Assembly: GCF_902459475.1 (NCBI RefSeq)
Contig: NZ_LR699114.1
Span: forward strand, 1,426,001 to 1,490,000
From: Aquicella lusitana
GTDB lineage: Bacteria; Pseudomonadota; Gammaproteobacteria; DSM-16500
Length of the DNA stretch: 64,000 nt
Direction: 5' to 3'
Positions 1-7,766 of the stretch are shown here, piece after piece. The stretch's first letter is position 1. Every line of letters begins with the position of its first letter. The position numbers were made by a program, and so were the translations under genes. The notes below the pieces were generated by a model. It had not been told where the DNA came from, made no database searches, and was given only the letters and a program-made list of their open reading frames with translations.

Positions 1-1389
1 CCTGATATAGTTTTCGCCGAAAATTTACCAACCATCCCAGCCAGCAGCAAGGTTCAAATCAAGGATGCATTAGCAGTTTATGGCAGCATAAGTCACATTC
101 ATGACATGGTCATTGACCACAGCAACTATACCGCATCTGAGCGGCAGCGCTACTACATCATTGGTACTAGTTTTAAATTAGAAGATTGCGATTTAAAACC
201 AGAAGTTAAAAATCGATTACCGTTACAATACTTATTCACGCGGAATACGAATCCAAAATACCAATCATTACGCGACAATATGTGTGATAATTCAAACAGG
301 ACTCTTTTGCGTTTGCCAATAAGAGAAAATGACAGAAAATCATTTATCAGACAACTAAGGATATATTTCCTACTTAAAAACACCGAACCAACCCTGCACG
401 CTCATAATCTGATTATCTTGCCTAAAAAAGCATTAAATCTTTTCCCAAAAATAAACAATGAAATCAGAAAAGATAAAATGTTGGAGAATGGCTTATCTGC
501 TGTTTTTAATCCTAAAAAAGGAAGGGTAACCTTTTATGGTCTCAAAAAAAATGGGATCGGCAATTTTGAGAAGCATCAATTACTTCACACACAGCAAAAA
601 ACGCCTACCTTATTTGATCGATGCATCATTTTCAGTTTTTGGGATGATGATGGTTACGCCCCTAATATTGGGGAACTAAGCCTGATCCAAGGCATGACAA
701 AAGACCATACTTACAAGATGCTGGACTTACTCAAAAAGCATACGGGCAAGAGTGTCAATACCGCCGTCCATGCGCTTGCGCATAGCTTATCTCCCAAAGT
801 AGTCTCCCCTTTTTTGATAAATTGTATTTTGAGAAAGCTAAAAATAGAAAAAATTCTACCTATCGACTTAATGATACCAAGAAGTGAAAGCGACAATAAT
901 AACTACCAAACCCAAACGGGCGACACTAAAATAAAATGTCCACAGGAATCCTTAGCGGAAGCGATAAATATTAGCGATTATGAAATCATTAATGCTAAAT
1001 TGCATAAACAAAATAATCCAGATGAGTTCATTACTGTTGGCGTCGTAAGACACAAATTGACCAAGACAATTTTATGCGATGAGATGATTATTTCTCCACT
1101 TCCTTTAATTGAGCTTTATAAACAAAATTATTTATCTAAAGAAAACAAAGAGCCTGTTTTTTCCCTTGATACTACCCCATCAAAGCGAAAACGGCTAAAT
1201 GTCCATTGCGGTTCAGAATTTATATTTAGCCGTGATCTTAATGTAGCCGGTGAAAACCAGGATCGCTCCATTTCTCATGCTTCTCGTTGGCAGTCAGATA
1301 ACAACAACCTTGATCAAGTAATACCAGACAGTCATGAAGAAGACATTCAATCAAAATCTGGATATGGTAATTTAGGTTACTCGAAATAA
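1..1389 (+). CDS. Unrecognised protein, 5' end outside the window
   Basis: The reading frame is open from the first base, so the gene probably starts before the window; the first ATG inside is at 106 and would give 427 residues. I recognise no domain. The protein is basic and Asn/Lys-rich, has no signal peptide or membrane segment, and ends in a polar tail rich in Asp, Ser and Asn. Base composition is AT-rich compared with the housekeeping genes to the right, as for the hypothetical at 2447-3733. Together with the nearby insertion sequences this suggests accessory DNA. A role as a secreted effector is possible but nothing in the sequence proves it. Confidence 0.6.
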   Translation, partial: PDIVFAENLPTIPASSKVQIKDALAVYGSISHIHDMVIDHSNYTASERQRYYIIGTSFKLEDCDLKPEVKNRLPLQYLFTRNTNPKYQSLRDNMCDNSNRTLLRLPIRENDRKSFIRQLRIYFLLKNTEPTLHAHNLIILPKKALNLFPKINNEIRKDKMLENGLSAVFNPKKGRVTFYGLKKNGIGNFEKHQLLHTQQKTPTLFDRCIIFSFWDDDGYAPNIGELSLIQGMTKDHTYKMLDLLKKHTGKSVNTAVHALAHSLSPKVVSPFLINCILRKLKIEKILPIDLMIPRSESDNNNYQTQTGDTKIKCPQESLAEAINISDYEIINAKLHKQNNPDEFITVGVVRHKLTKTILCDEMIISPLPLIELYKQNYLSKENKEPVFSLDTTPSKRKRLNVHCGSEFIFSRDLNVAGENQDRSISHASRWQSDNNNLDQVIPDSHEEDIQSKSGYGNLGYSK

Positions 1390-1402
1390 TAATATTGCTT
1401 GA

Positions 1403-2122
1403 TTACATACCCATTAATCCAATGCTCCCACCACCATCGACAAAGAGCGTTTGGCCTGTAATAAAGCCCGCTCTCTTATCCAGAAAAAAGGCAACGGAAT
1501 AAGCAATTTCATCGGGTTCGCCCATCCGTCCCATCGGGATAGTAGACATAACACGCTTTTCTTGCTCACTTCCTTTAGGATGATCAAAGAAAAATTGTTC
1601 TGTATTGATCGGGCCTGGTGCGATGGCATTTACCGTGATTCCATCTTTCGCAAGCTCTAAAGCCCATGTACGTGTTAGGCCAACTAATGCTGCTTTTGCC
1701 GCACTATAACTTGACCGTCCAACTTTACCTAACATTGCGCGGCTGGCGATGTTGATGACACGACCCCAATTTTTTTCTTTCATGTTTGGAATAAAAAATT
1801 TCATCGCTTGGAGTGCAGGGCGCAAATTAATATCAATTACAGTGTTAAAATCATTGAGGTTTATGTCTTCTATCAATTGTGGTTTGGCGATTCCAATGTT
1901 ATTAACAATACCATCAATGGAATGCTTTTGTTTAATAGTACTAAAAATTGAAATGGTTTTATCAGCATCACTTAAATCTGCCAAATACAAAACGCCTGGA
2001 AATTTAAAGTTGGGTTCGTTTCTAGCTATTCCAATCGCTTGATAGCCTAACTCATTTAAATGAGTAGCAATTGCCAAACCAATACCCCTGGTTGCGCCGG
2101 TGATTAAGAATGATTTTTTCAT
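1403..2122 (-). CDS. Short-chain dehydrogenase/reductase, FabG-like
   Basis: NAD(P)-dependent oxidoreductase of the classical SDR family, about 239 residues. Visible are the cofactor-binding TGATRGIG (residues 8-15), an NNIG in place of the usual NNAG (74-77), the catalytic Ser in INIAS (127), the Tyr-x3-Lys pair in YSAAK (139-143) and the PGPINTE segment that follows. The C-terminal GQTLFVDGG is typical of FabG-type 3-oxoacyl reductases. I prefer the ATG at 2122, which puts the Rossmann motif at the normal distance from the N-terminus; an ATG at 2149 has an AAGGA three bases upstream and would add nine residues. The substrate is not predictable; the gene stands alone and is probably not the fatty-acid-synthesis fabG. 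Confidence 0.85.
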   Translation of the reverse strand: MKKSFLITGATRGIGLAIATHLNELGYQAIGIARNEPNFKFPGVLYLADLSDADKTISIFSTIKQKHSIDGIVNNIGIAKPQLIEDINLNDFNTVIDINLRPALQAMKFFIPNMKEKNWGRVINIASRAMLGKVGRSSYSAAKAALVGLTRTWALELAKDGITVNAIAPGPINTEQFFFDHPKGSEQEKRVMSTIPMGRMGEPDEIAYSVAFFLDKRAGFITGQTLFVDGGGSIGLMGM

Positions 2123-2446
2123 GTTTGATTGCTTCTTTTTAATCAGCATTGTTCCTTAAATAGGATCAGAACTAGCACATCTAGCACCTCTCCCGAAACC
2201 AATATCATGAAATTATATCTTAACCGCACCTCTTTCTGCAGCAATTTAAAACCACACCCCAGTGAACGTAGCAATAAAAAAGCCTGCTCTGTTACCCGAT
2301 ATGCCATCCCGTTTAATATCCAGGAAGTTCAAAAAAACTTGCGCAACTATTACACTCCAATTAAAAACATGAAGCGAAGATTATTAAAAAGCAAGGTATC
2401 ATACTGGAAAAATGCTCATCAATAGCTCACTGGATCACAGACCTGC
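2123..2446. other. Spacer with no supported gene
   Basis: About 320 bases between the SDR and the next gene. A 72-codon plus-strand frame begins with ATG at 2208, coding a basic peptide, but it lacks a Shine-Dalgarno sequence and has no recognisable domain, so I do not call it. No hairpin terminator or clear promoter was seen. Confidence 0.4.
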
Positions 2447-3733
2447 CTACTTAGAAAACCGGGATCTAGCAGTCGGCTGGTCGGGTGTTTCATTGTCTAT
2501 TATTTTTTTGTTGACATCTTTGGAAGGTAATAGATCAGCGGATGGTTTGACTTCTTCCTTGTCAAACAATCTGTCATTTGTTGTTCCCTTATTAGCAAAA
2601 GTTGAATTTTCCGTAGTTAAAAAAGAAAAATTATTTTCTTGACTTAATCTTTTTAATATTGCAGTAGTGTTATTTTTTTCGGTTTCCATTTCGAAGCTAT
2701 CAGGTGCCATAGGGGTTAGATCAACAGCTATGCTTTCTTGTAATTTCTGCTGTTCTTTTTGCCTTTCTTCCTCAAATAATGCTTTAAGACCATTTATATT
2801 ATGCTCTATTATTTGTTCAGTTTCTCCTCCTGGTAAAATATCAGTTCGGCTATTCAATAAATTATCAAGTATTTTTTCTTTTAGGCCTACATCATCCAGC
2901 TGTTTAAATACTTCAGACAAAGAATCATTTAATTTTGCTATTAGCTTGATTGGATTAGCCGTTAAATTTTTTCCTTTATTAGCTAAATTTGCAAAAGCTA
3001 TCCCCGTTTCCATGCCTGCTTCTAATACGCCATAGCTTGAAATTCCAATTAAGGTGCCAAGCCCTGCAAGCATAGTCGGTGGGAAAAATAACATCGCAGA
3101 GCCAGCTAAAGCGATTAGCGACTGCATTAGGCCGTGGCTTTTGTCAGCCATTTGATTATTTTTTGTTTTAACCGCATTAATTAGACTAACTAACTCTTTA
3201 AGCTCACTATTTAATTCACCTAACTTTATACTGTCTTTTAATAAATCCTTATCTTCCAATAACAAATTAATTTTATTTTTTAGTTTCTTAATTTCCTTTT
3301 TTTTCTTGCGCTTCTCATGGGAGTCAAAACCTAAACCTATCATATTTTCTATACTAACCTTGAGAGATCCTACCAAAGCTAAAAATGGAGTTGCAACAAC
3401 CGCTAAACCAGATGCTACAGTTGCCGCAAAAATTCCGACGCCAATACCTAACGTATTCATTGCAATTTGAAATCCTTTGCTCAATTTACTTGAACCAGAT
3501 GTTGTTATAGATTTACCCAGCTTATAGGTGCTTAATACTAAAGAAACAAGGGAAAAAGCTAATGCAGCCCAGCCCAAACTGGATTTAATCTTGTCTGTAA
3601 ATTCTTCCAGTGTCGCAACCCTGGCTAATCCTCTCAGTGCAAACAATTTACGTGCGGAATTTAAATTTAAACCCTCTCCCTTGGCAGAGAGCTTCAATTT
3701 AATCTGGGCTTTTGGGTCTTTTTTTCGTGGCAT
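2447..3733 (-). CDS. Unrecognised protein with hydrophobic segments and a coiled coil
   Basis: The start is the ATG at 3733, preceded by GAAGGA at 8 bases; it gives 428 residues beginning MPRKKDPKAQ. The protein has a basic N-terminus, a hydrophobic stretch near residues 55-75, a longer Ala/Val/Gly-rich hydrophobic region near 90-130, a very basic segment (KRKKKKEIKKLKNK) leading into a predicted coiled coil, another hydrophobic region near 210-245, and a polar C-terminal third with heptad-like Glu/Lys/Gln runs. No enzyme motif is visible. Membrane hairpins plus coiled coils in an AT-rich gene resemble many Legionellales secreted proteins, but that is inference only. Confidence 0.65.
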   Translation of the reverse strand: MPRKKDPKAQIKLKLSAKGEGLNLNSARKLFALRGLARVATLEEFTDKIKSSLGWAALAFSLVSLVLSTYKLGKSITTSGSSKLSKGFQIAMNTLGIGVGIFAATVASGLAVVATPFLALVGSLKVSIENMIGLGFDSHEKRKKKKEIKKLKNKINLLLEDKDLLKDSIKLGELNSELKELVSLINAVKTKNNQMADKSHGLMQSLIALAGSAMLFFPPTMLAGLGTLIGISSYGVLEAGMETGIAFANLANKGKNLTANPIKLIAKLNDSLSEVFKQLDDVGLKEKILDNLLNSRTDILPGGETEQIIEHNINGLKALFEEERQKEQQKLQESIAVDLTPMAPDSFEMETEKNNTTAILKRLSQENNFSFLTTENSTFANKGTTNDRLFDKEEVKPSADLLPSKDVNKKIIDNETPDQPTARSRFSK

Positions 3734-3903
3734 AATTATTCCTTCATTACAAATAATATTATAGGTCATAAAAAGATGAGGAGAGTTTCTGTAGGTCTTT
3801 GATATTATTTAACTTTAAATTGAGCAACTGCCATCAATCGATAAACAGGAAATCTTAATGCGACATACCAAGGAGAGAAAATTAGAGAATATTTATTTAA
3901 CCC

Positions 3904-3920
3904 GGCGTTGTTGCAAATTT
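3904..3920. repeat. 17-bp sequence shared with 27543-27559
   Basis: GGCGTTGTTGCAAATTT here matches GGCGTTGTTACAAATTT at 27543 with one mismatch. It resembles the terminal repeat of some IS5-type elements, whose ends begin GGC and are followed by TTGTTG, so both may be scars of lost elements. No transposase remnant is seen beside either copy. Confidence 0.4.
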
Positions 3921-3934
3921 TGCCTTGCGCAGTC

Positions 3935-3957
3935 ATGGCGTGACTTGATCACGCCAT
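3935..3957. repeat. Perfect 9-bp hairpin
   Basis: ATGGCGTGA and TCACGCCAT flank a five-base loop. No T-run follows on either strand, so this is more likely part of a dispersed palindromic repeat than an intrinsic terminator, although it lies just after the minus-strand ORF ending at 3966. Confidence 0.5.
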
Positions 3958-3965
3958 CCTGGGCC

Positions 3966-4163
3966 TTAAATAGCTTCACTTACCGGTAAACCCAGTTCAT
4001 TTACCCTATTCATTGCATAGCAACGAATTAATAAATCAGTTCGCTGATTCTCCATTGTACGTGATCTGATTTCATCACTACTCTCGCCCATCACTTGTAT
4101 TCCAGTTGAATCTACGTCCATATTAGCGAGCAACATCAGACTCAAGATAGTTGATATAGACAT
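3966..4163 (-). CDS. Small ORF, possibly the 3' half of a gene cut by an in-frame TGA
   Basis: Encodes 65 residues with a mildly hydrophobic N-terminus and a polar, charged remainder (MGESSDEIRSRTMENQRTDL). A GGGGTG lies six bases before the ATG. It is in the same frame as the upstream ORF 4185-4373: the only break between them is one TGA at 4185-4187, followed by seven sense codons. The two may therefore be one secreted protein of about 134 residues carrying a nonsense mutation, or two coupled small genes. No function is recognised. Confidence 0.4.
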   Translation of the reverse strand: MSISTILSLMLLANMDVDSTGIQVMGESSDEIRSRTMENQRTDLLIRCYAMNRVNELGLPVSEAI

Positions 4164-4184
4164 GCTATCACCCCAATAGGAGCG

Positions 4185-4373
4185 TCAATATGAAGAGAAA
4201 AACCGATGTCTGAAAATAATGGAGGAACCAGCAACCGCCTGTAAAAAGTGGGATTTTGCTAATTTTATAATGGAAGTTTCATATGCATTTCCTGTGCTCC
4301 ATGCAGGTTGCATAGTGATTACTAATAGAAAAATCCATATTTTTTTCCGAATACTAATCATGATTTTCAACAT
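4185..4373 (-). CDS. Small secreted protein, translationally coupled to the LuxR gene
   Basis: Sixty-two residues beginning MLKIMISIRKKIW with a classical signal peptide: basic n-region, hydrophobic core IWIFLLVITM, and likely cleavage near PAWSTGNA. The ATG lies two bases after the stop of the LuxR-type regulator (TAATAATG), which predicts translational coupling and a shared transcript. The frame ends at a TGA, after which the same frame stays open into 3966-4163. A short exported protein next to a LuxR receptor is suggestive of a signal or target gene, but no family is recognised. Confidence 0.5.
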   Translation of the reverse strand: MLKIMISIRKKIWIFLLVITMQPAWSTGNAYETSIIKLAKSHFLQAVAGSSIIFRHRFFSSY

Positions 4374-4375
4374 TA

Positions 4376-5182
4376 TTATAATGTCTGGACATTCAGCTCA
4401 ATCAGCTTACTGATTAACTCTGATTTAGAACGACAATGGAGCTTTTCTTTAAGATGTTGCAGGTGTGTTTCTACTGTTCGAGGAGAAATATATAACTGCT
4501 CTGCGATGACGTGTGCAGTTTTTCCCAGAACAAGTAATTTTGCACAAGCGATTTCTCGAGAAGATAAAGTAACGTTGTTATCTAAGTATATTTTTTTGAT
4601 TTTCAGAACAGGTTTAACGAGAGGACTATTTTTGTATGGAATCCCAAGCTCTCGGCAATAAATATTTTCATATTTTTTGGGAATAATAATGCGATTTGAA
4701 TCTGCATTTTTAAGTAAGAGCGAGGCTTGCTCTTTGAAATACAGCGTGAAACGCTTTAAAAACTCAATGTTATTAAGCAAAAGATTTGCTACATGAGGTT
4801 TATCGGGTGTTGTACCAATAAAATAAAATTCACAGCCATTTGCTGTTTTTTGAATGAGCGTCAACCCATGATCAATATTAAAACGGCGAGCAGCTTCCAG
4901 TATCGGTTGATGATGAGAAAGATGTGCCCAGACAACAAAACCAGATTGGTAATGTTGCGGATGTTTTTCAAAGCCACTATTGCGATAGTAGCCTTGCTCA
5001 TAAAAATGTTTGACCCAGGCAGGCTGGTTCGAGAGTCTAATTTCAGAGCCATCGTTAAAGTTGCGCTGATAAACAACGCTGGTCACACCAAAATGTGTTT
5101 TCAATGGGTGAATAATGGCATCCACATCAGCACTTGACGCTAAGAATAAATGTGAATTTTTGATATCGACTATATTAGACAT
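4376..5182 (-). CDS. LuxR-family transcriptional regulator
   Basis: Two-part regulator of 268 residues. Residues 206-248 form a clear LuxR/GerE helix-turn-helix (LSSREIACAKLLVLGKTAHV...SPRTVETHLQHLKEKL). Residues 1-160 look like an autoinducer-binding or related sensory fold with aromatic and Trp residues (QPAWVKHFYEQGYYRN, VVWAHLSHH), but I cannot confirm that it binds acyl-homoserine lactone. No LuxI synthase is present in the window, so it would be an orphan receptor. The promoter directly upstream implies a leaderless or nearly leaderless mRNA. The small secreted ORF follows two bases after the stop. Confidence 0.85.
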   Translation of the reverse strand: MSNIVDIKNSHLFLASSADVDAIIHPLKTHFGVTSVVYQRNFNDGSEIRLSNQPAWVKHFYEQGYYRNSGFEKHPQHYQSGFVVWAHLSHHQPILEAARRFNIDHGLTLIQKTANGCEFYFIGTTPDKPHVANLLLNNIEFLKRFTLYFKEQASLLLKNADSNRIIIPKKYENIYCRELGIPYKNSPLVKPVLKIKKIYLDNNVTLSSREIACAKLLVLGKTAHVIAEQLYISPRTVETHLQHLKEKLHCRSKSELISKLIELNVQTL

Positions 5183-5187
5183 GGCCT

Positions 5188-5215
5188 ATTATACTCTATT
5201 TTTGCAGGTAACCAA
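5188..5215 (-). promoter_or_regulatory. Sigma-70-like promoter of the LuxR gene
   Basis: On the minus strand TTGGTT (5210-5215) and a perfect TATAAT (5188-5193) are separated by 16 bases. The ATG at 5182 begins five bases after the -10 box, so the expected transcription start falls at or next to the start codon. No Shine-Dalgarno sequence can fit. Confidence 0.55.
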
Positions 5216-5289
5216 CTATGTTAAAACGATTACTTGGTAAAAAAAGCCTGAAGTAACCCGCGATAGGATCAGGATGCATAGGCAGGTCC

Positions 5290-5817
5290 ATGGCCTATGC
5301 AAAAGCAGAGGATAATCATATCGCAACAAGAAAACGATTTGGTCATTGGGAAGGAGACACTATTGAATTTAGAGGTACAAAAGAAAAAGTAGTTACTACA
5401 CTCGTTGAAAGAAAATCGAGAATGGTTTTACTAATTAAAAATAATCTAAATATTCACGAGAGGTAATGGAAAAAATAAAAGAAAAATTTGCATCTCTTCC
5501 TGAAAAAATGTGTAAAACAATCACTTTTGATCAGGGTGTTGAATTTGCTGATTCTAGACAGCTGGAGCAAGACAATAAACGCAAAATTTATTATTGCGAA
5601 ACACATTCACCTTGGCAAAAAGGCAGTAACGAGAACATGAATGGACGATTAAGATGGCACTTTGCCTAAAGATGCCGATATTGCCAAAATAACCCAGAAA
5701 GACCTTGATCAATTAGCTGCAAAAATGAACCGGTGCCCTCGAAAATGTTTGGGCTTTAAAACACCTCAAGAACTGTTTTTTCAGCAGTATAAAAATGACT
5801 GTCGCACTTGGGACTAA
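5290..5817 (+). pseudogene. IS30-family transposase remnant, frameshifted
   Basis: Three consecutive fragments in different frames carry the IS30 DDE core in order. The first (5290-5466) has FGHWEGDTIEF with the first catalytic Asp; the second (5466-5669) has TFDQGVEFA with the second Asp and GSNENMNGRLR with the Glu; the third (about 5659-5817) has NRCPRKCLGFKTPQELF. A stop and two frame changes break the gene, and the N-terminal DNA-binding part is missing. It cannot make active transposase. The ISL3 element begins only about 20 bases further on. Confidence 0.85.
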
Positions 5818-5837
5818 AATCCGCCTAGAATTTTTCA

Positions 5838-5861
5838 GGCTCTACCCCAAATAAGGGGGCA
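5838..5861 (+). repeat. Left terminal inverted repeat of the ISL3-type element
   Basis: Pairs with 7102-7125 in inverted orientation; both have GG.TCT..CCC followed by AGGGGGCA. Confidence 0.6.
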
Positions 5862-5919
5862 TTTTAATCGTAAATAACATACCTTACTTGTTGAATGGAC
5901 AAGGAAAAGGAGATTAAAA

Positions 5920-7095
5920 ATGCCCCAAAAGGATATTATCCTAAGTTTACCCGGCTTTACCATCAAAAATGTCAGTGGTCATAACCCGATAATTATTGAT
6001 GTTCATTATCGAAACAAACCACGATGCCCAGCTTGTAATGGCAGGAACGTGCGCAAGAAGGCTAGCTTCATTCGGCGTGTTCGTCATGAGCCGATAGGGC
6101 ATAGACAAACAGTGTTGCGCTTTAAAGCTTATAAACTCTATTGCCATACCTGCCAGCGTTACTTTAACCAGCAGTTCCCTGGTATCAATAAGTATCAGCG
6201 AGCAACAGAACGCCTGCATAATCACCTTTATCATCGACACACGGAAGGTGTTTCGCAACAGTCTCTCGCTCGTGACTTTAAAATGGGTAAAGCAACCATT
6301 GAGCGCTGGTACCATCAGCAATATGTGCTTGCTCACAAAGAAATTGATGTTCGACACTGTCCAACAGTGCTTGGCATTGATGAGCATTTCTTTAGTAAAA
6401 AACAGGGTTATGCCACCACGTTTTGTAATCTCAGAAAACATAAAATATTCGACATCGTTAAAGGTCGATCGGCAAAAGATTTGGCAAGCTATTTAGATCG
6501 ACTACCCGGAAAAGATCGCGTAAAAGTCGTCTGTATTGACTTAAGTAGCACATATCGAAGTATCGTGCATCAGTATTTCCCTAATGCCAAAATCGTTGCT
6601 GATCGCTTCCATGTGATTCGACTCATGCACCATATGTGTATGCAGACTTATCAGGAAATTGATCCCAAAATGAAAAATAAACGAGGGTTATTAGCAGCAC
6701 TCAGAACTAACCCAGACAATCTCACTTCAGACAGATTGAAAAAGCGTGATCAGTATTTAAATGAGCATCCTGCAACTGCTGCCATATACCATTTTAAACG
6801 GCGCTTGCATCGATTGTTAATGAAAAAAACAGTGTTCAAAAGTCGTTGCCAGCGGCTAATTCCAGTATTTTTAAAAATGGTTACAGCATTGAAACAGAGT
6901 CCATTTAAACGATTAGTAACGCTTGGCAAAACACTTTATCAATGGCGTGAGGAGGTGGTACGTATGTGGCGATTCACAAAGAACAATGGAATAACGGAAG
7001 GCTTCCATCGGAAGATGAAATTAATACAGCGACGAGCATATGGGTTTCGGAACTTTGAAAACTATCGGTTACGTGTTAGGGTGCTGTGTTCGTAA
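5920..7095 (+). CDS. ISL3-family transposase
   Basis: Catalyses movement of the surrounding element. The 391-residue protein has the family's N-terminal zinc-binding Cys pairs (CPACNGRNV and CHTCQRYF), a helix-turn-helix region (SQQSLARDFKMGKATIERW), then the DDE core: Asp in VLGIDEHFF, Asp in VVCIDLSSTYR, and Glu in NGITEGFHRKMKLIQRRAYGFRNF, which is the family signature. Length and all key residues look complete, so it is probably functional. The start ATG follows AAGGAG at about eight bases. Confidence 0.93.
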   Translation: MPQKDIILSLPGFTIKNVSGHNPIIIDVHYRNKPRCPACNGRNVRKKASFIRRVRHEPIGHRQTVLRFKAYKLYCHTCQRYFNQQFPGINKYQRATERLHNHLYHRHTEGVSQQSLARDFKMGKATIERWYHQQYVLAHKEIDVRHCPTVLGIDEHFFSKKQGYATTFCNLRKHKIFDIVKGRSAKDLASYLDRLPGKDRVKVVCIDLSSTYRSIVHQYFPNAKIVADRFHVIRLMHHMCMQTYQEIDPKMKNKRGLLAALRTNPDNLTSDRLKKRDQYLNEHPATAAIYHFKRRLHRLLMKKTVFKSRCQRLIPVFLKMVTALKQSPFKRLVTLGKTLYQWREEVVRMWRFTKNNGITEGFHRKMKLIQRRAYGFRNFENYRLRVRVLCS

Positions 7096-7101
7096 ATGGT
7101 G

Positions 7102-7125
7102 TGCCCCCTGAAATGGGAAAGACCC
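7102..7125 (-). repeat. Right terminal inverted repeat of the ISL3-type element
   Basis: Inverse of the left end at 5838-5861, beginning GGGTCTTTCCC on the minus strand. Confidence 0.6.
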
Positions 7126-7142
7126 CTATTTGATTTATTTAA

Positions 7143-7215
<73 letters not shown>

Positions 7216-7301
7216 TATTAGCTCTTCGACCTGGCGCTGGCAGGTTGCCACCATGCATCGAGCCAGCGTACCAGGTACGAGGAGCTGAAACTTTCAATTT
7301 T

Positions 7302-7378
7302 TGGGGTGACCGATGGGGCTCGAACCCACGACAACCGGAATCACAATCCGGGGCTCTACCAACTGAGCTACGGCCACC
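7302..7378 (-). tRNA. tRNA-His (anticodon GTG)
   Basis: Acceptor GGTGGCCG includes the extra G-1 typical of tRNA-His, paired with discriminator C. The anticodon stem CCGGA/TCCGG surrounds loop TTGTGAT. CCA is encoded. Third gene of the operon. Confidence 0.95.
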
Positions 7379-7401
7379 ATTTCATTCAACATCATTTCTA
7401 A

Positions 7402-7475
7402 CGCGCCCGGCAGGACTCGAACCTGCCACCCTCGGCTTAGAAGGCCGATGCTCTATCCTACTGAGCTACGGGCGC
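7402..7475 (-). tRNA. tRNA-Arg (anticodon TCT)
   Basis: Acceptor GCGCCCG/CGGGCGC, anticodon stem TCGGC/GCCGA around loop CTTCTAA, discriminator G as in the E. coli homologue. CCA is not encoded. Second gene of the operon. Confidence 0.95.
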
Positions 7476-7484
7476 ATGCTTCTT

Positions 7485-7558
7485 TCGGGGTAGAGGGATT
7501 TGAACCCCCGACATCCTGCTCCCAAAGCAGGCGCGCTACCAGACTGCGCTATACCCCG
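7485..7558 (-). tRNA. tRNA-Pro (anticodon TGG)
   Basis: Acceptor CGGGGTA/TACCCCG, anticodon stem CCTGC/GCAGG around loop TTTGGGA, discriminator A. First gene of the operon, about 30 bases after the promoter's -10 box. Confidence 0.95.
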
Positions 7559-7593
7559 TCTCTCTGCCTAACGCTTAAAAAATTAGAGATGGG

Positions 7594-7622
7594 ATGATAC
7601 TGAGTGCCACCCTGATCGTCAA
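7594..7622 (-). promoter_or_regulatory. Promoter of the Pro-Arg-His-Lys tRNA operon
   Basis: On the minus strand TTGACG (7617-7622) and TATCAT (7594-7599) are separated by exactly 17 bases. A CCCATC stretch follows the -10 box, a discriminator type often seen at stable-RNA promoters. Confidence 0.8.
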
Positions 7623-7766
7623 TGGTTTATCGTTGTAACTCATAGGCTTCTGTAAAACCGCTCGCCTGTTGCCCTATAAAGCCAAGGAATTTAGCGCCAT
7701 TACCCTGAGAATTGCCCTTCATTACTTATTTATAGGACATATTGGCATTTTTTTGCTCTGGCACGC

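Larger units (their letters stand above)
5838..7125 (+). mobile_element. ISL3-type insertion sequence
   Basis: A transposase gene is flanked by imperfect inverted ends. The left end (5838-5861) begins GGCTCTACCCC and the inverted right end begins GGGTCTTTCCC; both contain AGGGGGCA about 16 bases in, with roughly three-quarters identity over 24 bp. I could not find a convincing 8-bp target duplication. The right end lies 17 bp from the 3' end of the tRNA-Lys gene. Confidence 0.7.

Noticed and set aside
7245-7493. 82-codon plus-strand frame across the tRNA cluster
   Set aside because: It is antisense to tRNA-His and tRNA-Arg genes; the apparent coding pattern comes from tRNA arms.
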